Shown: positions 14,581-23,571 of the stretch, piece by piece
Position numbering within the stretch: position 1 is the stretch's first letter
How the letters are laid out: each line of letters starts with the position of its first letter
Source of the DNA: an uncultured Alphaproteobacteria bacterium
GTDB lineage: Bacteria > Pseudomonadota > Alphaproteobacteria > RF32 > CAG-239
Reading direction: 5' to 3'
Assembly: GCA_934271715.1 (NCBI GenBank)
Contig: CAKQRZ010000003.1
Span: 89,055 to 153,054, forward strand
DNA: 64,000 bases
Made by a program: the position numbers and the translations under genes
The notes under the pieces: model-generated
What the model was told of the DNA's origin: nothing
What the model saw: the letters and a program-made list of their open reading frames with translations, nothing else
The model's database searches: none

Positions 14581-17500
14581 CTATAATAAAGATGGAACAT
14601 CATCTTCTTCCGGCGTAGAAATCGGAGCGGACTGCTGAATATCGGCCGGAACTCCGCCGTTTTGCTGAGTGCGCTGCTGCTGACGGCGGTTTGCAGCTGC
14701 CGCGGCTGCTGCCGCATTGCGGTTGCCGCCGGTCGGGCGGATATCTTCTTCATACTCATTTGTATAATATGAATTTCCTCCTCTGCTATCGCTGCCGATA
14801 TATTTATCCGGCTCAGTCGTTAAGCCTTGGTTCAAATCGCTGCCGCCGTTGCCCTTATTGTTTCGTCCGCCGTGTTCCCACTTATCATCTTCTTCTGTTC
14901 TCAGCCATAAATCTTGGTTAGGAAAGATAATAATTCTGGTACCGGCCGGAATATAAGTCACGGCTCTGATATTGGCTTTTGCCTGAACAATATCATCAAA
15001 TATCTGCTGCATCTGGTTCAAGAAATTCTGGCGGGCATCTTCAGCTGCCTGACTCTTAGAAGATGTGGTTGTTGAACCGCTGGATGATTCTGAGCTGCCC
15101 TCTCCGGACGCCATCATATAGGCGGTTGCGCTTTCCATAGCTGTCATCAGCATCGGAGCTGAATATTTTTTCAGCAGCTGCTCATCCAAATAGCCGATGG
15201 CACCGGCGCGGCCTTGCGCATCAGCCGTTGTGGCAGAACCAATCTCAAACTGAGAGCCATCCGGACGGATAAGACGCGACCAGCTGATGCCGATTTTAAC
15301 CGCACCGCCGCTGTTGCCTCCGGTAGAACTCATGCCGCTGCTGCCGCTCCCCATACTTCCGATAACACGGGAACCAGCCGGAATGATAATATTGCGCCCT
15401 TCCTCAGAATATATATTGCGCTCTACAATAGCTGTTACCGGAACTCCGGTTCCTAAACCGTCAGAAGCATAGACTGAACGCGACAGCACCGCCGGAATAG
15501 GCTTATCCTGCAGAATCATATGGCTCATATCAACTCTCCAGGTAGAGATATTGCTTTTAGACTCATTCCAGCCGTATTCTTCATAGCCGGTAAAGGTTGA
15601 AGGGCTAAGCGTTCCTTCTTTTTTGCCGAAATGTATGCCGCTGCGGCGGGCATTCTGCATTTGCGCCAAAGCGTTGGCTTTTACAGGATCATAGCGTTCT
15701 CCGGCGCCGTAGCCTCCGCCCGGGCCTAAGGAACTCGGCTTGCTGCCGATGCCGTAAGCATTGCCGCTGCCGAAAGTTCCGGCCGGAACAAACATGTTTT
15801 TAGCCGAAGCGTTTTTAACTTCTTCCACGCCGATTGGATTATATTTCATATCCACAATCATGCCGTCCGGCGTTCTGAAACCAATCTGCGTTCCGTTATC
15901 GTCATAAACCTTGTTATCATCATAAATACTGCCCAGAATATCGCCGTCCGGATTAAGCGCAATACCAATCACACGGCGGTTAAAACTGCCGGTGCCGCCG
16001 CTGTTCTGCTGTTCCTGAACATTGCCGGACTGCGGCTTTTCATCTTGGATCTGTACCTTTTTATAGTCTGCCCAGTCACGGCGGTTGTCAGTATCGGCTT
16101 TGCTTTCGCTAACCTGATAATACTGCAGAGGATAAGCTTTGGCAATTTCATCGCCGCTCACATTGCGGATTATGCCGTTATCCGATAAATAGCCGACATT
16201 TTGATTGTTATAGTCTAAAACATTGCCGTCGCTCTGCAATTCGCCGATAGCATTATTGCTGACATCGCGGACTGTATAATCACGGTTGCCGCGCGCCGCC
16301 AGCTGACCGGTTTTATCTACCACAAAACCTTTATCCATTTTGCCCAAACGGCTGCCCGAAGTATTGAGAATTGTACCGTCGCGCATAATATAGCCGTAGA
16401 CAATAAAATCATCATTATAAACATACCAATCATACAGCGCATAGCCGATTGGCTCGCCGCCGTGCTGGACGCTGCCGTCAAAGTTTATCTGTCCGACATT
16501 TTCTCCGGCAGCATTTATTACCTGTCCGGAATTCTGCACCATACCCAAAAACGTATTGTCGTTTTTGAACGCCACTTTATAGCGCATAGCATTGCCGATT
16601 GATTTTTTAGATTTTGAAACTGCGTTGCCGTTTGGCTGAACCGAGCCTAAAATCTGGCTGTTGTTATCGGCGATTGTACCGTTTGCCAAAACTTGTCCGA
16701 TAATATTATTTTCAAAGTCAATTACCGGATTTGGCTGGATAACACCGTACAGCCATTGATTGTCGGCATTGGAAATAATACCTTTGCGGCTGACGCAGCC
16801 CAGATTTTTACCGGCATAAGACATTCCGCTTCCGGCATTGACCGCTCCGGCATAATTGCCGTCAAAATCCACCAGACCGCTGCCGGAAACCGTAAAGCCG
16901 ATATACGAGCCGACATCGGAAATCGCCTGCCCGTTCGGCAGCATTTTACCGATTGCCACACCGCGGCTGTTAACGATTTCTCCGCGTCCGTTCATAATTC
17001 CGACTGCCGAGCATTTGTCATTATAAACCACCGAAAACGGCATAACTTTACCGGTTACGGCATTGTTGCCGTCGCTGACATAATTTCCATGCAGAGCCTT
17101 GCCGTAAATATTGCCGGATAAATCAAAAACCGAACCGTCCGAATCGGCATAGCCCAGCAAATCGCCGCCGATACCGATTACCACCCTGTTTTCTCCGGCG
17201 TAGCCGCGCAAAGGCATAACATTTTGAGCAACTCCGCCCGCAGATTCAACCACATAATTATCCGGAACGACTTTATAAGCCACAGCGCCTTTTTCATCCA
17301 AAATAATATTGGTCGCCGTCATGCTGCCTAAATTCTGCCCTTTAAAGCTCAAGGCGTACAAAGGGTTAAGCATAGAAGCGACATAGCCGTTTTTGCCCAA
17401 TAAAATTCCGTTCATATTTAATTTTACGTCCGTCATAGAGCGGTATAAGCTGCCGTTTGGCGTAATGTAAGAATATACCTGCCCTTCCAAGCCGTAAACC

Positions 17501-18816
17501 GGAAGAAGTCGGCGTCCGGCGCCGCTAAGTTTATTATCGGCCGTAAACATATAGCCGAACGGAGACGCCTTTTGCCTGCCTGAACCATCAGAAACTGAAG
17601 CGTCCGCTTCAACCGACCCCAGCGCTTTGTCAGAGTTATTAAAAGCAATCATATTTTTAACAATTCCGCCGACAAGCATTCCGTTGCTGTCAAAGGCAAA
17701 ACTGCCGTGCATACGTCCCTGCGTGCCGCCTTTGAGCGATATATAAGCACCGCTGCTCATACTCTGGCCGCTCAGCTGTCCGGTTGCATTAAACACAGGT
17801 CCGGTCTGCGTCAGCTGACCTATTTTTTTATTTTGCAAATCATACACAAAACCTTTGGCGCCGACACGCCCGATAACCGAGGTATCTTTTACAACCAAGC
17901 CTTTAGGCAAAACACGCCCCAGATAATTGCCGCGCAAATCATTTGCCGTCGCCGCCAGCGAAACCGAAAAACCAATAACCTGATTATCTTTATTTACAAT
18001 ATTGCCGTCTGCCCGATAGCGCCCGACTTCGGTATCTCCGGCCAATACAATGCCGTTATAAGTAATAACCCCCATATAGCGTCCGGCTAAATCAAAAGCA
18101 TATCCGGTGCGCACCACGCGTCCGATAATACCTTTATCCGGCGAGTATACATATTCATTGGCATGCACATAGCCAATTTCTTTGCCCTCAAAATCTATTA
18201 CCTTGCCGGACGGAGCAATACTGCCGATAAAATCGCCGTTCAGCGAAACCACCATTTTAGACGACATTAAACGCCCGTCCAAAGCATAATCTCCGGCAGT
18301 CTGGCGATAAGCATAGCCGTTAGCGGAAACAAAACCGATTTCCGTTCCGTCCAGATTTGTATAGGTGCCGGCGCCGGTCAAGCGTCCGATTGTGTTGCCC
18401 TCTGCCGAATAAACCAGCCCCGGAAACAATACCGAACCGATAATATTATAGCCGCTGTCCACCACCAAGCCATTCGGCAAAGCTTTACCCAGAGGCTTGC
18501 CGGTCATGCTTCTGACAACGCCGTCGCTGTTGATTTTGCCGAGCGGACGGTTGTCATTGCCGATAGCCACGCCCTGCGGAACCACGCCGCCGATAACCTC
18601 ATTGTTATTGTCTACAATCAAGCTGTCCGCCGTGATATAGCCGATATTTTCGCCGTCGCCGTTGATTACCATACCGGTAGAAATAACCTGTCCGATAACG
18701 TTGCCGTTAAAGTCAACAGCCGTAATTTCCGCCGCCTGCGCCGCAGATATCCGCCAGCCTATAGCCAACAATAAAAGGATAACTAATTTCAGATTTTTAA
18801 TTAAAGCCGCAGTCAT
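14581..18816 (-). CDS. T4SS core protein, second half: solenoid repeats plus VirB10/TrbI (DotG C-terminal) domain
   Basis: 1411 aa. It begins with its own Sec signal peptide (hydrophobic LVILLLLAIG, ending SAAQA), then about 900 residues of 17-18-residue repeats with a G-x-IG-x-V pattern, a linker, and a C-terminal VirB10/TrbI domain (about 1060-1340) recognised from ISTWRVDMSHMILQDKPIPA, SRSVYASDG, PAGSRVIGSM and MTAMESATAYM. A low-complexity Gln/Asn/Ala tail ends the protein. VirB10/DotG normally is one protein anchored in the inner membrane; here this half lacks that anchor and is exported on its own. Its ATG overlaps the stop of the first half (TAATG). Confidence 0.85.
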   Translation of the reverse strand: MTAALIKNLKLVILLLLAIGWRISAAQAAEITAVDFNGNVIGQVISTGMVINGDGENIGYITADSLIVDNNNEVIGGVVPQGVAIGNDNRPLGKINSDGVVRSMTGKPLGKALPNGLVVDSGYNIIGSVLFPGLVYSAEGNTIGRLTGAGTYTNLDGTEIGFVSANGYAYRQTAGDYALDGRLMSSKMVVSLNGDFIGSIAPSGKVIDFEGKEIGYVHANEYVYSPDKGIIGRVVRTGYAFDLAGRYMGVITYNGIVLAGDTEVGRYRADGNIVNKDNQVIGFSVSLAATANDLRGNYLGRVLPKGLVVKDTSVIGRVGAKGFVYDLQNKKIGQLTQTGPVFNATGQLSGQSMSSGAYISLKGGTQGRMHGSFAFDSNGMLVGGIVKNMIAFNNSDKALGSVEADASVSDGSGRQKASPFGYMFTADNKLSGAGRRLLPVYGLEGQVYSYITPNGSLYRSMTDVKLNMNGILLGKNGYVASMLNPLYALSFKGQNLGSMTATNIILDEKGAVAYKVVPDNYVVESAGGVAQNVMPLRGYAGENRVVIGIGGDLLGYADSDGSVFDLSGNIYGKALHGNYVSDGNNAVTGKVMPFSVVYNDKCSAVGIMNGRGEIVNSRGVAIGKMLPNGQAISDVGSYIGFTVSGSGLVDFDGNYAGAVNAGSGMSYAGKNLGCVSRKGIISNADNQWLYGVIQPNPVIDFENNIIGQVLANGTIADNNSQILGSVQPNGNAVSKSKKSIGNAMRYKVAFKNDNTFLGMVQNSGQVINAAGENVGQINFDGSVQHGGEPIGYALYDWYVYNDDFIVYGYIMRDGTILNTSGSRLGKMDKGFVVDKTGQLAARGNRDYTVRDVSNNAIGELQSDGNVLDYNNQNVGYLSDNGIIRNVSGDEIAKAYPLQYYQVSESKADTDNRRDWADYKKVQIQDEKPQSGNVQEQQNSGGTGSFNRRVIGIALNPDGDILGSIYDDNKVYDDNGTQIGFRTPDGMIVDMKYNPIGVEEVKNASAKNMFVPAGTFGSGNAYGIGSKPSSLGPGGGYGAGERYDPVKANALAQMQNARRSGIHFGKKEGTLSPSTFTGYEEYGWNESKSNISTWRVDMSHMILQDKPIPAVLSRSVYASDGLGTGVPVTAIVERNIYSEEGRNIIIPAGSRVIGSMGSGSSGMSSTGGNSGGAVKIGISWSRLIRPDGSQFEIGSATTADAQGRAGAIGYLDEQLLKKYSAPMLMTAMESATAYMMASGEGSSESSSGSTTTSSKSQAAEDARQNFLNQMQQIFDDIVQAKANIRAVTYIPAGTRIIIFPNQDLWLRTEEDDKWEHGGRNNKGNGGSDLNQGLTTEPDKYIGSDSRGGNSYYTNEYEEDIRPTGGNRNAAAAAAAANRRQQQRTQQNGGVPADIQQSAPISTPEEDDVPSLL

Positions 18817-21800
18817 TAGTTCCTCCGATTCTTTGCTACTTCCGGCAGCAGATAGCCTGATACATTCTTATCTGCATCAATAAACGAGCCGTTGCTCTTC
18901 ATATAGCCGATTTCTTTGTTTTTGTCTTCTATAACTTTGCCGTTTGCCGCCAAACGCCCGATATAATCGCCGTTGTTTGAAAGCACCGTGTTGCCGATAT
19001 TATAGACGTGGCCTAAGATATTGTTTTGATTATCCGCCGCCAAGCCGTCGGTCAGCAAGCGCCCTATTGTATTACCGCTGCGGTATATTTTTCCGTCAAA
19101 ACCGACAAAGCCTTTTACTTTATCATCATTGCCGATGACGATATCTCCGCTGACGACTTCGCCCAATATCTTGCCCTCATAGCTGACAACTTTGCCGTCA
19201 GCCATAACATATCCGGCAATATTTTTCTGCGCATTCATAAAACGTCCGTCCGGCAAAATCCAGCCAATAACGTTACCGCCGAAATCAATAACAAAACCCT
19301 TCGGCAAAGCTGAAATGTTGTTTCCGGTAACGCCGCCCGGCAGCAAAGCCGCAATGCCGCTGTTATCTGCCCCTAAAACCGTGCCGAACGCATCGGAATA
19401 GCCTACATAATTGCCGAACAAATCAACCATTATTGTTTCCGGCAGAACTTCGCCGATAACGCGTCCGTCTTTAACAACATGCCCGTCCGGAACCACGTTG
19501 CCGGTAACATCGCCGCGCTGGTACTGATTGCCGTCGGTGTCTTCGCTTTTTTCATCAAGCTCCACCACTTCGCCGGTGGCGACCACATAGCCCAAGTAGC
19601 TGCCGTTATAGCCGCGCACGCCGCCTTGGCGCACAATTCCGCCGAGCTGGCGTCCGGTTTCATCAAAAAAGCGCCCTTTTGCATCTGTTTTGCCGACAAC
19701 GCTGCCCTTGATATCCACTATATCCATATCATAGTTGACATAGCCTAAAATCTGCCCGTCCATATCCACAGCATAGCCGGTTTTCAAAAACTTTGCCGGA
19801 GTTCCGCCGTAAAGTCCTAAACCAACGCCTTTCACGCGGTCTACAATTTCTCCGGATTTGTTATAGACATTGCCGTCCGGAAACAGGTGTCCCAGAATAT
19901 TGCCTTCGGCGTCTACCAAAATATTAACTTCAGGCGCAGCAAAACCAATAACCTTATTGTTGCGTCCGGCCAGCAGATTATGCAGAAACGGTCTGACTCC
20001 GCCTTGTCCCTGAATGGAAACTTTGCCGTTTTTATCAAACACGCCCAGCAGCTTGCCGTTAAAGTCATAGGCATAATAAGCGTCAGAAATTTTGCCTAAA
20101 TAGCCCATGTCTTTATCATAAACTTCGCCGTTGTGGTTAACACAGCCGATTACTTCGCCTTGCTTGCCGCGCAGAGTTCCGTTTTTCTCCAAAACTCCCA
20201 TATCCTGCCAAGTCAGCGACATAACAGAACGCTGGCGCAGCAAATGTCCTTTAATCTGCGGTTTTTCCAGCGACAGCACCGAACCGTCCGGATTTATGCA
20301 GCCGACTTCTTTGCCGTAGCTGTCTCTTACATATCCGTCAGCGTTTGCCTCGCCGATGTAGTTGCATTCATCATCATAAACGCTGCCGGTTTCTATTATT
20401 TTACCGACAAACTTATCATCTTCGGACCAAACGGTGCCGTCTGCAAAAATCTGCAATCCGGTTTCAGCGCCGTCCTTGCGGATAACCCCGTCTTTATCCA
20501 ATTTGTTTTCATAATTGCAGCCCCATCCGGCAATATACCCCGGATGAAGCCCCCTTGCCAAAATCTTGGCTCCGCTTTTATCGGTAATCAGTCCGTTCGG
20601 GCGCACTTTGCCCACAACTTTATTTTGGCTTACCACTTCGCCGCGGTTGTTGATTTCGCCCAAAACCTTGCCGGACGGAGTAATCGGCAGCAGCTGTTTA
20701 TCCAGCAGCGAGCCGACTTTCTTGGCGCCGAACACCCTGATATTATTTTCGCGGTCAACAATCCCCATTATTTTGCCGTTTTTATCAAAGGCCACATTCT
20801 TTTTGTTGACCCAGCCCATAACATTGCCGTTTTTATCCAAAGCCAAATTAGCTTTTTCTCCGGCCGAGCCTATAATATTGCCGGCTTCATCTATAATATT
20901 TCCGTTATCGTCATATCGGCCGATTGTTCCGCCGTTAAAATCAACAACCTGATTGTTTTCATCAATATAGCCGATGACTTTGCCGTCTTTATCCAAAGCG
21001 AGCTGCATTTCTTCGCCCTTAGCACCGGCGACCGGATGTTCTACCGCGTCTTTAACTGTTTGCAGAACATTGCCGTTTTTATCTACCCGCCCGATTATAT
21101 TGCCGGAGATATCATGAACTGTATCATTGGAATCAATATAGCCGATTACATTGCCGTCTTCATCCTGCGCCAAACGCTGAGATGTGCCGACCTGCCCAAT
21201 CAGATTGCCGTCCAAGTCCAAAACATTGCCGCTGTCGTCCATGCGCCCGATTTCATTGCCCTCAGCATCGCGCACTTTGCCGTCTTCAACATAACCAATA
21301 ACATTGCCTTGCGAATCGCGCGCCAAGCTGCTGGATTCGCCGAGCTGACCTACTATATTGCCGTTGGCGTCGGTTATATTGCCGTTTTCATCCAATCTGC
21401 CGGTCACGCTTCCGCTGAAATCACGGACGGTTCCGTCATCTTCAACATAGCCCATAGCGTTTCCGTTATCGTCATAGGCTAAACGGCGGGCTTCTCCCGA
21501 TTGCCCGATAATGCTGCCGGTTTCGTCAACAATATTACCGCTGCTGTCAACTTTGCCGATTTCATTGCCGTTAAAATCGTGGACATTGCCGTCTTTATCT
21601 ATTTTACCTATCACTCTGCCGTTTTTATCCAGAGCCAGACGCTGAGTTTTTCCAAGCTGTCCGATGATATTGCCGTTAGCATCCACCACATTGCCGCTGG
21701 CATCCATTCTGCCGATAACATTGCCGTCAAAATCGCGTACTGTTCCGTCATCATCCACATAGCCGATGACATTTCCATCCGCATCATAAGCCAGACGCTG

Positions 21801-23561
21801 AGTAGCGCCGACTTTACCAATAATATTTCCGGCTAAGTCGGTAACTTTGCCGTTTTTATCCATTTTACCGACAATATTGCCGTTAAAATCGTGAACATTG
21901 CCGTCATTTTCAACATAACCGATAACGTTGCCGCCCGCGTCATAGGCAAGTTTTCTTTCAGCGCCGGCTTTGCCGATTGTTTCCGTAACCATGCGGTCGC
22001 CGATTACATTGCCGCTTTCATCCACATAGCCGACAACATCGCCGTTGTTGCGCACCACGCCGTCTTCATCAATAAAGCCGATAACATTTTGATTTTCATC
22101 CAACGCCAAATCATGCCATTCATCGCTGACTTTTCCGGTTATAACGCCGTTAGTGTCTACCACATTGCCGTTTTTATCCACCTTGCCGACAATATTTCCC
22201 TCAAAGTCGCGGACTTTTCCGTTTTCATCCACATAGCCCATAACTTCGCCGGCAGCATTTTTAACGATTTGTGCAGTAGAACCGCGGGTGCCTACTTTTT
22301 GTTTTTGAAAAACATTGCCGTTTTCGTCCACATAACCGACCACATCGCCGTTTTCATTAACAACTTCGCCGTTTGGCATAACAATACCCAAGCGGTTGCC
22401 GTTTTCATCCAAAGCCACTTCGCCGGATTTAGCCACATTGCCTATAATATTGCCGTTACGGTCTACAACATTGCCGTTTTCATCAACTTTGCCGATAACA
22501 TTGCCGTCTAAATCAACTACAGAGCCGTCTTCCAAAACACGTCCGATAATATTGCCGTTGCTGTCATAAACATAGCCGGTGCTTACGGCTTTGCCGATAA
22601 CTTTGCCGCCGTCGCCGATGATTGTTCCGTCAGAAAGCATATTGCCGATGACTTTTCCGTCGGCATCGTGCGCCACTCCGGCAGCATCAACATAGCCCGA
22701 AACCGTGCCGTTGGCGTCCACAACCAGTTTTCCGGTAGAAGCCACGCCGATAATATTTCCATCTTTATCCACAACCATGCCGTCAGCATTAACGCGGCCG
22801 ATTTCAAGGCCGTTCGCGTCTCTGACAATACCGTCTTCGCCGATAACCCCGATTATTTTACCGTCCGGCCCGACCGCATATTTAACCTGTCCCGAAGTCT
22901 GCAAGTCGCCCTGCGCCGAGGCAGCGCCACCGATACCAGCGCTTCCGGAACTGTCGCAAAAATTGCAATCTTCTTTGCGGACGGCATTGCCGTATACCGG
23001 AACTTCGTCATGCTTGGCGTTGCTGTCCGAAACATTGGTTTCACGCCAAGTAATTTTAAAGTTGTTCTGCACATTTGCGGCAACGGTAGGCAGCCAGCGC
23101 ATAGTCACCGTACAAGTGATTTTGCCGCGCAGCTCTTTGTCGTTGCAGTTATTTTCAAACTTAAAGCCCTCAAAAGCCGCGTCTTCCAAATCTACCGAAA
23201 TAATGCGGATTGCCCCTTTGCCGTTGGTGCCGATTGTCAAAACGTTGGTCGCGTCATTGCCCAAAACAACCTGCCCCATATTTATCGGGTTAGGAGTCAA
23301 GGTAATCGGACGCTCCACTTGCTCGGCATCGTCAAATTCTATTTCAGCTTCATTGTTGGTAGTATTATTCCCCATTCCCAAATCAGATTCCGCATCAATC
23401 GTGTCTTCCACTTCATAATGCTGTTCTTCTTCCGGCGTATCTGTTGTCAGCAGCATAAGACCGAACAAAAACACTAACAGGGTTATGATTCCGACGATTA
23501 AGATAATCCTGTTGGTTTTGCGAACGTATCTGTCCGAATGTGTTAATACTTCTTTTGCCAT
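18816..23561 (-). CDS. T4SS core protein, first half: inner-membrane anchor plus giant solenoid repeats (DotG/IcmE N-terminal-like)
   Basis: 1581 aa. A short basic cytoplasmic tail, one membrane span (about residues 18-42), an acidic linker, a beta-sandwich-like domain (about 75-200, with ITLTPNPINMGQVVLG), then about 1350 residues of 17-18-residue repeats of the type DGNVIGYVDENGNVRD. Within 21060-21975 these form a longer 52-residue (about 156-bp) repeat unit. In Legionella DotG the anchor, repeats and VirB10 domain are in one protein; here the anchor and most repeats are in this gene and the VirB10 domain in the next. Together the pair would be about 2990 residues. Confidence 0.8.
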   Translation of the reverse strand: MAKEVLTHSDRYVRKTNRIILIVGIITLLVFLFGLMLLTTDTPEEEQHYEVEDTIDAESDLGMGNNTTNNEAEIEFDDAEQVERPITLTPNPINMGQVVLGNDATNVLTIGTNGKGAIRIISVDLEDAAFEGFKFENNCNDKELRGKITCTVTMRWLPTVAANVQNNFKITWRETNVSDSNAKHDEVPVYGNAVRKEDCNFCDSSGSAGIGGAASAQGDLQTSGQVKYAVGPDGKIIGVIGEDGIVRDANGLEIGRVNADGMVVDKDGNIIGVASTGKLVVDANGTVSGYVDAAGVAHDADGKVIGNMLSDGTIIGDGGKVIGKAVSTGYVYDSNGNIIGRVLEDGSVVDLDGNVIGKVDENGNVVDRNGNIIGNVAKSGEVALDENGNRLGIVMPNGEVVNENGDVVGYVDENGNVFQKQKVGTRGSTAQIVKNAAGEVMGYVDENGKVRDFEGNIVGKVDKNGNVVDTNGVITGKVSDEWHDLALDENQNVIGFIDEDGVVRNNGDVVGYVDESGNVIGDRMVTETIGKAGAERKLAYDAGGNVIGYVENDGNVHDFNGNIVGKMDKNGKVTDLAGNIIGKVGATQRLAYDADGNVIGYVDDDGTVRDFDGNVIGRMDASGNVVDANGNIIGQLGKTQRLALDKNGRVIGKIDKDGNVHDFNGNEIGKVDSSGNIVDETGSIIGQSGEARRLAYDDNGNAMGYVEDDGTVRDFSGSVTGRLDENGNITDANGNIVGQLGESSSLARDSQGNVIGYVEDGKVRDAEGNEIGRMDDSGNVLDLDGNLIGQVGTSQRLAQDEDGNVIGYIDSNDTVHDISGNIIGRVDKNGNVLQTVKDAVEHPVAGAKGEEMQLALDKDGKVIGYIDENNQVVDFNGGTIGRYDDNGNIIDEAGNIIGSAGEKANLALDKNGNVMGWVNKKNVAFDKNGKIMGIVDRENNIRVFGAKKVGSLLDKQLLPITPSGKVLGEINNRGEVVSQNKVVGKVRPNGLITDKSGAKILARGLHPGYIAGWGCNYENKLDKDGVIRKDGAETGLQIFADGTVWSEDDKFVGKIIETGSVYDDECNYIGEANADGYVRDSYGKEVGCINPDGSVLSLEKPQIKGHLLRQRSVMSLTWQDMGVLEKNGTLRGKQGEVIGCVNHNGEVYDKDMGYLGKISDAYYAYDFNGKLLGVFDKNGKVSIQGQGGVRPFLHNLLAGRNNKVIGFAAPEVNILVDAEGNILGHLFPDGNVYNKSGEIVDRVKGVGLGLYGGTPAKFLKTGYAVDMDGQILGYVNYDMDIVDIKGSVVGKTDAKGRFFDETGRQLGGIVRQGGVRGYNGSYLGYVVATGEVVELDEKSEDTDGNQYQRGDVTGNVVPDGHVVKDGRVIGEVLPETIMVDLFGNYVGYSDAFGTVLGADNSGIAALLPGGVTGNNISALPKGFVIDFGGNVIGWILPDGRFMNAQKNIAGYVMADGKVVSYEGKILGEVVSGDIVIGNDDKVKGFVGFDGKIYRSGNTIGRLLTDGLAADNQNNILGHVYNIGNTVLSNNGDYIGRLAANGKVIEDKNKEIGYMKSNGSFIDADKNVSGYLLPEVAKNRRN
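21060..21975 (-). repeat. Tandem 156-bp (52-residue) super-repeat inside the giant T4SS gene
   Basis: At least five or six consecutive units, each starting with a motif such as QRLAYDADGNVIGY or RRLAYDDNGN, seen at about 155-156-bp spacing (near 21170, 21325, 21482, 21637, 21791). Confidence 0.75.
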
Positions 23562-23571
23562 TTTTCCTGCT

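Noticed and set aside
16693..17121. Other plus-strand frames within the 14581-23561 repeats.
   Set aside because: They mirror the repeats and have no independent signals.
20133..21482. Long plus-strand open frame of 449 codons opposite the giant repeat gene.
   Set aside because: A shadow caused by the repetitive codon pattern of the minus-strand gene; no ribosome site and no family-like sequence.
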